From Bacteroidales bacterium (GTDB lineage: Bacteria; Bacteroidota; Bacteroidia; Bacteroidales; VadinHA17): a stretch of DNA of 41,201 bases. Below, one piece after another: positions 34,973 through 41,201 of this stretch. Under the pieces are notes generated by a model. That model was not told where the DNA came from. It made no database searches and saw only the letters and a program-made list of their open reading frames with translations. Position numbers and translations under genes: made by a program. The stretch covers positions 1 through 41,201 of the forward strand of contig JAJFVL010000039.1 in assembly GCA_021371855.1 (NCBI GenBank), given 5' to 3'. Numbering within the stretch: position 1 is the stretch's first letter; each line of letters opens with the position of its first letter.

Positions 34973-35117
34973 GGTTAAATAAGTTTCTTGATAAAGATAA
35001 TTGGTGACAGATATTAATTAGAGAATTACATGGTTCTGTAAATATAAAGTTTTATTCAGAATTTCAGTTATTGGTTGTATGTAAGTAAGTACTCAGACTA
35101 AGAGATTTTTTGAAAAA

Positions 35118-35141
35118 TTACTGTTAATTTATTAACAGTAA
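35118..35141. promoter_or_regulatory. Perfect 11-bp inverted repeat before the cytochrome operon
   Basis: TTACTGTTAAT and ATTAACAGTAA are exact reverse complements separated by TT. The site is 46 nt before the chosen start of the cytochrome gene. A partial -7 box (TACCTTTT, 35158-35165) follows at a distance that would place the repeat over the -33 region. It looks like a dimeric regulator site, possibly of CRP/FNR type. The nearest gene on the other side (GH78) starts at 34972, so it could serve both. Confidence 0.5.
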
Positions 35142-35186
35142 ATGACAAATATTTCTTACCTTTTAACTTGCAAAAAAATAAACTTT

Positions 35187-36569
35187 ATGAGCACCAGAAA
35201 AGAATCTCAGTTGATGATCCTTGTTATTCCGGTTGCCTTAGTTTTATTAATGCTGACTGCCTTCACAATCAGTTTGATGGCCCCGCAGGAGGATCTGAAA
35301 AGCAAGTATTCATATAAAGATTTTGAATCAGCAAAGAAATGCCGGTCATGTCACCCCGGGATTTATGAGCAATGGTCGCAGGCGATGATGTCGCAGGCAT
35401 ATACTCATAACTGGGATGAGGTTGAATATTTCGATCTTGCGGTTCCTCATGCCAAAGCAAAGCCGGAAATTAAAGATGTTGTTGACGGTTGTAACGGATG
35501 CCACACACCTATAGCATTCATGGGGAGCGGTCAGTTCCCTCCTCCAAGGCCCTCAGAGAAGAGCATGGCAAACGAGTCAGTTTCATGTGAGGTTTGTCAC
35601 CTTATCCAGGCGGCACAAAGTGACCCACCATTTAACTTCAGTTATCTTATTAAACCGGGAATGACAAAATATGCCGGACGGACACCTTCGGTTGAATCTC
35701 CCGCACATAAAATAGTTACCAATGAATTTTTTCGAACTACCGAGTTCTGCGGCAATTGTCATAACGAGAAAAATCCATGGGGAGTATGGGTTAAAAGCAC
35801 CCAGCTCGAGTGGAAAGAAGGACCGTATGCCCTGGCCGGAGTTGTATGTCAGGATTGTCATATGCCAAAAGGAGGTCCATTTTTGAATGCACTTATGGCA
35901 TCTCCTTATGATGATTCACGGCTTCATCTTTTTCATGGCGCCCATGATCCGGGAAAAGTCAGGGGAACAATAGAGCTCAGGATACAACCTGATATCAGGG
36001 AAGCGGAACCAACGGAGGATATCATTTTCACTGTTGCCCTGTTTAACCAGAAAACAGGTCATAAATTTCCTACCGGATCTGTCGAGGATCGAATTGCATG
36101 GTTGCAGGTTGAAGCCACAGATGCAAAGGGTAAGGTTTATCATCTGAATGTCGATAACAAAGGCTTTGATGGAGAAGAGTTTACAATATCAGGCGATTAC
36201 CTGGCTTATCAGGATATGGGTGTTCCGCTGGGGATATCTGAATTTAAGGGCGTTCAACGTGATGGGATCCCATCAGGAAACAGGATATTCAGGATCCCTT
36301 ATTTTGACCCTGAAGGGAGAATGACAATGATGCAGTGGAACACTGCAAAACTGGGTGTTGATTATCGCATTGGACCGAGAGAGACTAAAGTAGAAAAATT
36401 TACATTCCGTGTTCCGAATGATGCCGCTGCAGGTGAAATGAAGGTCAGGGCGGTACTGAATTACCAGCTGCTTGTAAAACCTGTAGCCGACTTTCTTAAG
36501 GTCCAGCCCTCCGAATCAGAGATCATGGAGGTAAATGAGCATACCACCTATGTAACAATATTACCCTAG
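35187..36569 (+). CDS. Pentaheme c-type cytochrome, membrane anchored
   Basis: A protein of 460 residues from the ATG at 35187; an ATG at 35142 would begin inside the upstream palindrome region and add residues before the anchor. One membrane helix (about 10-32) is followed by five CxxCH motifs: CRSCH (52), CNGCH (102), CEVCH (134), CGNCH (188) and CQDCH (221), all in the first half. This part resembles cytochrome c554-type multiheme proteins. The C-terminal half is beta-rich (KTGHKFPTG and AWLQVEATDAKGK), as in such Bacteroidota proteins. It probably passes electrons in the periplasm. It is followed 33 nt later by the barrel protein. Confidence 0.88.
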   Translation: MSTRKESQLMILVIPVALVLLMLTAFTISLMAPQEDLKSKYSYKDFESAKKCRSCHPGIYEQWSQAMMSQAYTHNWDEVEYFDLAVPHAKAKPEIKDVVDGCNGCHTPIAFMGSGQFPPPRPSEKSMANESVSCEVCHLIQAAQSDPPFNFSYLIKPGMTKYAGRTPSVESPAHKIVTNEFFRTTEFCGNCHNEKNPWGVWVKSTQLEWKEGPYALAGVVCQDCHMPKGGPFLNALMASPYDDSRLHLFHGAHDPGKVRGTIELRIQPDIREAEPTEDIIFTVALFNQKTGHKFPTGSVEDRIAWLQVEATDAKGKVYHLNVDNKGFDGEEFTISGDYLAYQDMGVPLGISEFKGVQRDGIPSGNRIFRIPYFDPEGRMTMMQWNTAKLGVDYRIGPRETKVEKFTFRVPNDAAAGEMKVRAVLNYQLLVKPVADFLKVQPSESEIMEVNEHTTYVTILP

Positions 36570-36602
36570 TCTTTTTAATAACCACCAATAAGAATTAAGA
36601 TT

Positions 36603-37793
36603 ATGAGAAGATCTAAGTATTTTATTATTGCAGGTCTGTCTGTTTTTATTTTCTCACTTTTCACACAACAGAATTGCACTGCTATTCCCGCATTTGCCCG
36701 TAAGTACCAGATAAGCTGCCAGGTATGCCATTCTCCGGCTATTCCCAGGCTAAAAGGATTCGGAGAAGAGTTTGCCAATAGTGGATTCAGGATGACAAAA
36801 TATGAGTCCCCGCGATATTTTATCCAGACCGGTGATGATAAACTTTCACTGTTCAGGGAATTACCACTCGCTTTCCGACTCGATGGCCATGCAATGTACA
36901 ATTTTGATAAATCAGGGAAATCAGAATTTGCTTCACCCTTTATCCTGAAGATACTTTCCGGTGGGGAACTGTCAGACAAGTTATCATATTATTTCTATTT
37001 TTTAATGAATGAAGGAGGATCTATAGTAGGAGTGGAGGATGCTTTTCTGATGTACCACGATCTTTTTAAGACAGGGATCAATTTTTACATCGGCCAGTTC
37101 CAGGCATCGGATCCTCTTTTTAAGAGCGAACTGAGATATACCCTGGAGGGGTATAAAATTTATGATGCTGCACCCGGAAATTCAGCTGCCAGATTAAAAT
37201 ATGAAAGAGGTATTATATTTGAAAAGTTCTTTTCAACGGGGACAACATTGCAGGTTGAGATCCTTAATGGATGCGGAATTGACAATCCGGTGTTTGATAA
37301 TGATAAATATAAAAATTTCATGTTCCGGTTATCACAGGAGATTGGAAAAAAATTATCTATCGGAGCGTTTGCCTATACAGGGAAAGAGAGACTTGATTAT
37401 TATTATGGATTTTTTAACAGTAACGTGACAATGTTCGGTCCTGATATTAAGATCAATTTTGATGATAAGTTCGTTTTCAATGCGCAATATGTTAAAAGAA
37501 CCGACAGTGAAGTTTTTATAGGGGGATCCGGCCTGGGAATGCTTGATAACGTCAGCACTCAGGGAGGATTCGCTGAATTAATATATTCACCAAAAGGAGA
37601 TATGAGCAAGTGGTATCTGACAGGTTTGTTGAACTGGGTTGATTCAGATATTGATGACCTTGATTATACGGCTGCAACCCTGCATGCAGGATATCTGCTC
37701 AGACGTAATTTCAGGATTGTTTCAGAATTTACTAACCAGTTTTCCGGGAACTCCTATAGAAGAGTAAATATCGGATTTGTTTCGGCGTTCTGA
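36603..37793 (+). CDS. Outer-membrane beta-barrel protein with N-terminal heme motif
   Basis: A protein of 396 residues with a signal peptide (MRRSKYFIIAG...). A single CQVCH motif (39-43) stands in FARKYQISCQVCHSPAIPRLKGFG. The rest is a series of alternating amphipathic strands with Gly and aromatic residues, ending in GFVSAF, whose terminal Phe is the usual outer-membrane barrel signal. It may be a porin-like conduit carrying one heme, paired with the pentaheme cytochrome. This recalls porin-cytochrome modules, but with fewer hemes than known electron conduits. Confidence 0.8.
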   Translation: MRRSKYFIIAGLSVFIFSLFTQQNCTAIPAFARKYQISCQVCHSPAIPRLKGFGEEFANSGFRMTKYESPRYFIQTGDDKLSLFRELPLAFRLDGHAMYNFDKSGKSEFASPFILKILSGGELSDKLSYYFYFLMNEGGSIVGVEDAFLMYHDLFKTGINFYIGQFQASDPLFKSELRYTLEGYKIYDAAPGNSAARLKYERGIIFEKFFSTGTTLQVEILNGCGIDNPVFDNDKYKNFMFRLSQEIGKKLSIGAFAYTGKERLDYYYGFFNSNVTMFGPDIKINFDDKFVFNAQYVKRTDSEVFIGGSGLGMLDNVSTQGGFAELIYSPKGDMSKWYLTGLLNWVDSDIDDLDYTAATLHAGYLLRRNFRIVSEFTNQFSGNSYRRVNIGFVSAF

Positions 37794-38159
37794 TAATGAC
37801 ATCCTTACGGATAGGGGCAAGAGCCCTTGATTGATAATTCAATAAGATGTGACAAACTTTATAAACTGAACTTCAATTTTGCGTAATATACCTGACATCG
37901 GAGGGATGGTCAGGTGAAATGATAAAGCCGCTTTTGAAATCAATTTATTCCTGTTTTTTTAGCCAGGATTGAATTAAATTGCCGGCATTTGAGCCGCCAC
38001 GAATTGCTATGCCGGGTAAAACCTTAGCATTTGGACAAAGTTTCTTAATATTACGTTCGCTACTACCTATTTACCGTTTACATAATTATTGCCTTTACGG
38101 GAATAATAAGCAATAAGACTTTTTTTATCAGAATTTGTCATTTTTTAAGATTTTAGAAA
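37794..38159. other. Intergenic region with several hairpins
   Basis: No gene seen. Inverted repeats: AGGGGC/GCCCTT (37813-37828), a plausible weak end for the cytochrome transcript; ACCTGAC/GTCAGGT (37890-37915) with a 12-nt loop; and CCGGCAT/ATGCCGG (37982-38015) with a 20-nt loop. None has a T-run. The mix suggests a decayed element, but no matching ends were found. Confidence 0.45.
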
Positions 38160-38522
38160 TTATAGGATTGTCTCAAATTTAGCTTCAATGATGTTTTCGG
38201 CAAAAACCAAAGAGGTGATATCTTCATTTACATTACCAAGGTGTATCACTTTATAAGGATCAATGCTTGCATCGCGAAAAACAACAGTAAATGCAGTCCA
38301 TCTATCATAATAATAAATACCACCGGCATGAGCTTCTGAAGTCACTGGGACTCCATTTATTGAAGGCTTTTGAGGGAGAGTGTAATAATATTCGTGACCG
38401 GCAAAACGCTGCAGAGGCAATTCAAGTGGCAGCATTTTTAAGATATCGTCTACAGTAGAATTATCTTTCAATGTAGCGGTATATTCTTTGTTGTCTAATT
38501 TTAATTTTATCGTTTTTTTCAT
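38160..38522 (-). CDS. Cyclophilin-like fold protein
   Basis: A protein of 120 residues. IKLKLDNKEYTATLKDNSTVDDILKMLP, then LPLQRFAGHEYYYTLP, then SEAHAGGIYYYDRWTAFTVVFRD is the pattern of the small cyclophilin-like domain family (PF18050 type), often next to oxidoreductases and flavoproteins. It has no signal peptide. It is the last gene of a minus-strand unit with the flavoprotein and the aldo/keto reductase, 53 nt after the latter. Peptidyl-prolyl isomerase activity is not established for the family. Confidence 0.8.
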   Translation of the reverse strand: MKKTIKLKLDNKEYTATLKDNSTVDDILKMLPLELPLQRFAGHEYYYTLPQKPSINGVPVTSEAHAGGIYYYDRWTAFTVVFRDASIDPYKVIHLGNVNEDITSLVFAENIIEAKFETIL

Positions 38523-38575
38523 TGCTTACAGAAATTTGTTTATTAAAATTCCGAGAATCAAAGCATAAGGCACTT

Positions 38576-39717
38576 TTATTTTGTTGGAGGGATCCATACA
38601 TTCTTCTCAAAAGTTGTAACAATTTCTTTCAACCAATGGGTAATTTCAATATGCTGAGGACAGCTTTTTTCGCATTTTTTACAATTGATGCAGTCAGAAG
38701 CTTTTCCGTACGTTTTGGTATAATTTGTATAATAGACCCCTTGTGTTGAAAACATTTGATTTAATGATTGTTTTTCGGCATTGTATAATGCAAAATAATT
38801 GGGAATTGCAATGTTTTTCGGACAACCTTCAACGCAATACTGACAAGCTGTACAAGGAATGGCAATGGATTCATTGATAATACTAACAGCTTCGTTTACA
38901 ACATCTTTTTCTTTCTGAATTAAAGGTCTGAAATCCTGCATATAGCCGGTATTGTCCAATAATTGGTCCAAGGAAGACATTCCGCTTAGAACCATCATCA
39001 CGTTGTCCAGACTGGCTGCAAAACGAATTGCCCAGGAAGCAACGGACATTTCCGGATGGTATTCTTTGAATAACTTTTCGGCTGTGTGTGGTACCTGAGC
39101 TAATGTTCCTCCTTTAACAGGCTCCATGACAATAACTTTCTTATTATGTTTCTGAGCCACTTCATAACATTTTCCAGATTGAATGCTTTTGTTGTTCCAA
39201 TCGAGATAGTTCACTTGTAACTGAACGAAGTCAACCTCGGGATGTGCCGTCAAGATTTCATCGAGAAGGTTTGCGGTATCATGAAAGGAGAATCCTATAT
39301 TTTTAATTTTACCTTCCTTTTTTTTCTTTTGTATAAACGAGAAAGCCTCTAGTTTTTGAGCAATTGCATAATGCGAAGCACCCAGGTTGTGGAGAAGATA
39401 GTAGTCGAAATAATCAATCCCAACTTTTTCAAGCTGTTCGTTGAAAATTTTATCTAAATCATCTTTATTTTTATTATCATAACCGGCATTTTCGTTGCTA
39501 CGGTAAAAGATTGTCTGGAATGACGTTTTACTAAAGCTTCGCGTAATGCAACTTCACTCTTAAAATTATGATACATATAAGCTGTATCAAAATAAGTAAA
39601 ACCTCTTTCTAAGAATGAATCTACCATCTGATTAAATTGTTCAAAATCGACACTGGTTTGATCATCCTTATTCAGCAGAGGTAATCTCATGCATCCAAAT
39701 CCTAATTTTTTTATCAT
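38576..39717 (-). pseudogene. Aldo/keto reductase with ferredoxin-like tail, frameshifted
   Basis: Together the pieces give an aldo/keto reductase of about 380 residues. The N-terminal piece (MIKKLGFGCMRLPL, then GFTYFDTAYMYHN) stops early at [11 protein letters not shown]. Shifting frame by one base near 39480-39486 restores the expected continuation ([16 protein letters not shown], then [11 protein letters not shown], then [13 protein letters not shown]) in frame with the C-terminal part. A single lost G in CCGGTTATG would explain it. Two 4Fe-4S motifs end the protein: [12 protein letters not shown] and [12 protein letters not shown]. It may be a real inactivation or an assembly error. Confidence 0.88.
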
Positions 39718-39758
39718 CTATTTGTTTCTGAAGACATTTGTTTCAAATTCTACCTCCT

Positions 39759-40298
39759 TTAAAGTTCCTTACCCATATCGAAGGCTTGTTGCATGGCACT
39801 GCTTTTTTTAATTTCTCCCATATTCCAGGCCCCGGTTCCATAAATAATCCCCTTTTCATTTGCTCCATCCAGACAATATGTAAATCCACGAAATTCCTCA
39901 ATAGTTCTTTCTAAAGCTTGTTTATTGTTTTCTGCTGCAGTAAGAATGAAATAAAAGTCTTTATTGCTAATTTCTGTATAACGGGCACAAGTACGATCGA
40001 TGAAGGTCTTCATTTGACCACACATTGTATAAAAATAGACCGGAGTAGCCATAACAATAACATCGGCTGAAATCATTTTAGCTAAAATGTCAGCCATATC
40101 GTCCTTTTGAGGACAACTTTTTTCACCATTAAGGCAAACACCACACCCTGTGCAGTAATTGATTTTTTTGTCCTTCAGAAAAATCTTTTCTACCTGATGC
40201 CCTGCCGATTGTGCACCTGCAACAAACTGGTCACATAATATGTCCGAATTTCCATTTCTTCGCGGACTGGATGATATTACAAATACTTTTTTTCCCAT
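39759..40298 (-). CDS. NADPH-dependent FMN reductase-like iron-sulfur flavoprotein
   Basis: A protein of 179 residues from the start at 40298; a start at 40370 would add 24 residues before MGKKVFVISSSPR. The flavodoxin-like fold is shown by the FMN phosphate loop SSSPRRNGNSD (9-19) and by ATPVYFYTMCGQMKTFIDR. CTGCGVCLNGEKSC (49-62) is a compact Cys motif (C-x2-C-x2-C-x6-C) like the 4Fe-4S motif of iron-sulfur flavoproteins. It is the first gene of the redox operon and divergent from the AraC-type gene. It may reduce quinone-like or nitro compounds; the substrate is unknown. Confidence 0.85.
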   Translation of the reverse strand: MGKKVFVISSSPRRNGNSDILCDQFVAGAQSAGHQVEKIFLKDKKINYCTGCGVCLNGEKSCPQKDDMADILAKMISADVIVMATPVYFYTMCGQMKTFIDRTCARYTEISNKDFYFILTAAENNKQALERTIEEFRGFTYCLDGANEKGIIYGTGAWNMGEIKKSSAMQQAFDMGKEL

Positions 40299-40370
40299 AT
40301 TTTTTGTTCTAAACAGATCAAATATCACAATGCAAAGATGAGAGGGAAAATCCAAAGGCTTTGTATACAA

Positions 40371-40400
40371 ATTACTGGTTCTTGTACCAGGATTACTGAT
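40371..40400. promoter_or_regulatory. Candidate AraC-type direct-repeat site
   Basis: ATTACTGGT (40371-40379) and ATTACTGAT (40392-40400) are near-identical direct repeats 21 bp apart, two helical turns, as AraC-family half-sites often are. CTGGT/ACCAG also pairs at 40375-40390. The site lies between the divergent flavoprotein and AraC-type genes. Confidence 0.4.
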
Positions 40401-40438
40401 AATGATTTTACCAGTTGATATTTACAGAAAAAGCTGTT

Positions 40439-40446
40439 TATCTTTG
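40439..40446 (+). promoter_or_regulatory. -7 box of the AraC-type gene
   Basis: TATCTTTG fits TAnnTTTG and ends 22 nt before the ATG at 40469. Because it lies downstream of the other in-frame ATG (40415), it decides for the later start. Confidence 0.6.
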
Positions 40447-40468
40447 CATTAAAATTAAAAACAAAGTT

Positions 40469-41098
40469 ATGAACGGCATATTGAAATTGGATAATATAGC
40501 TCAATATAATTCATTGAGAGGGGTAGAAACCTTACATCCTTTAGTGAGCGTAGTTGATATGTCGAAAGCAACGCCTACGCAAAGTGAACGGATACATTTT
40601 GGCTTTTACTGTGTATTTTTAAAAGAGGTGAAATGTGGAGATCTGAAATACGGCTGCAATTATTATGATTATCAGGAGGGAACGCTCGTATTTGTTGCTC
40701 CCGGACAAATAGTTGGAGTTAATAGTAAAGAGATTATTCAACCAAAAGGCTGGGCTTTGCTCTTTCATCCTGATTTAATTCGCGGCACGTCTCTTGGTCA
40801 CAATATTAAGGATTACACATTTTTTTCTTACGAGGTTTATGAAGCACTCCACTTATCAGAAAAGGAAAGACAAATTGTGATAGATTGCCTGAATAAAATT
40901 GATTATGAGCTGAAACAGTCTATCGATAAGCATAGTAAAACGCTCATTGCAAATAATATTGAGCTGCTTCTTAATTATTGTATGCGCTTTTACGACCGGC
41001 AGTTTATTACCCGTAGTCATGTGAATAAAGACATTTTAGCAAAGTTTGAAAAGCTGTTGGATGAAGTGTGCCGGGCATGTAGTAGATTGAATGGGTGA
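40469..41098 (+). CDS. AraC-family regulator, N-terminal part, interrupted by a group II intron
   Basis: The protein reads as the sensor half of an AraC-type regulator: a cupin-like N-domain (HFGFYCVFLKEVKCGDLKYG, then YQEGTLVFVAPGQIVGV, then GWALLFHPDLIRGT) and the helical linker (LSEKERQIVIDCLNKIDYEL, then NIELLLNYCMRFYDRQF). It stops after FEKLLDE; the last residues VCRACSRLNG come from intron-like sequence starting at 41066. The two helix-turn-helix motifs should follow in a second exon beyond the window. If the intron splices, the gene may still work. It probably controls the divergent redox operon. Confidence 0.82.
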   Translation: MNGILKLDNIAQYNSLRGVETLHPLVSVVDMSKATPTQSERIHFGFYCVFLKEVKCGDLKYGCNYYDYQEGTLVFVAPGQIVGVNSKEIIQPKGWALLFHPDLIRGTSLGHNIKDYTFFSYEVYEALHLSEKERQIVIDCLNKIDYELKQSIDKHSKTLIANNIELLLNYCMRFYDRQFITRSHVNKDILAKFEKLLDEVCRACSRLNG

Positions 41099-41201
41099 GA
41101 AGGAGCAATCCTTCAAGTCCCTAAAGAGCCGTAATGACCGGAATCTTATAGCCGAAAGCAAGGGTGTCCTGGGGGACCGGGAATCTGAAGGAAGCCGTAG
41201 G
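41066..41201 (+). mobile_element. Group II intron, 5' end (runs off the window)
   Basis: At 41066 the sequence changes from coding to GTGTGCCGGGCATG, and GTGYG is the conserved 5' end of group II introns. Domain I-like RNA structure follows: AAGGA-GCAA-TCCTT (41100-41113), a stem with a GNRA tetraloop; GTCC-TGGG-GGAC (41166-41177); and CTGAAGGAAGCCGTAGG at the window end, which resembles domain I of bacterial group II introns. The insertion follows TTGGATGAA in the AraC-type gene. The reverse transcriptase ORF and 3' end lie outside the window. Confidence 0.8.

Overview
The window looks like part of a chromosome from a free-living, AT-rich member of the Bacteroidota (Bacteroidales/Marinilabiliales-like). 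Supporting signs are: promoters of the Bacteroidota type (a TAnnTTTG -7 box, with TTTG about 19-20 nt upstream in the best cases), almost no Shine-Dalgarno sequences, many lipoproteins, an M56/BlaR1 sensor with a TonB-like tail, and a cluster of rhamnosidases. The assignment rests on gene content and promoter style, not on a marker-gene comparison.

Region 1 (1-4.6 kb) resembles an integron cassette array without a visible integrase. A BlaI-like repressor and a BlaR1-like sensor protease form one unit, and a small lipoprotein forms a second. Both read the same way, both have their own promoter, and both are separated by attC-like ends: TAACACGGA after the genes and CTGCCGTTA before the next unit. 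A BlaI-type palindrome sits exactly on the blaI -7 box. A terminator, a small attC-like hairpin and tRNA-Arg(CCU) on the minus strand follow.

Region 2 (4.9-14.4 kb) is core genome. It carries cvpA and tyrS on the plus strand, then a minus-strand run read as TolC, HlyD-type adaptor, tsaB, a DUF3108 protein, efp and a SpoIIE-type phosphatase. A ribbon-helix-helix protein, a SiaC-like protein (DUF1987) and tRNA-Gln(UUG) follow. Both tRNA genes end in hairpins that share stem and loop sequence.

Region 3 (14.4-24.7 kb) is mixed. It has a membrane acyltransferase of the HGSNAT/NagX type that looks richer in G+C, a second SiaC-like protein, a methyltransferase-like fragment, an endonuclease/exonuclease/phosphatase protein, feoA-feoB, a small Cys/His protein, a lipoprotein, a glycosyltransferase and a methyltransferase.

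Region 4 (24.8-35.0 kb) is a minus-strand carbohydrate cluster. It is read as a large GH78 alpha-L-rhamnosidase with a discoidin-like domain, a GH106-like glycosidase, a second GH78 enzyme, an FAD-dependent lipoprotein oxidoreductase, and a fructose-6-phosphate aldolase with its own promoter. There is no SusC/SusD pair or sugar transporter in view.

Region 5 (35.1-37.8 kb) is a two-gene unit: a membrane-anchored pentaheme cytochrome c and an outer-membrane barrel protein with one N-terminal heme motif. A perfect 11-bp inverted repeat precedes it.

Region 6 (37.8-41.2 kb) is a minus-strand redox operon (flavoprotein, aldo/keto reductase broken by a one-base frameshift, cyclophilin-like protein) facing an AraC-family regulator. 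That regulator is cut before its DNA-binding domain by what looks like the 5' end of a group II intron, which runs off the window edge.
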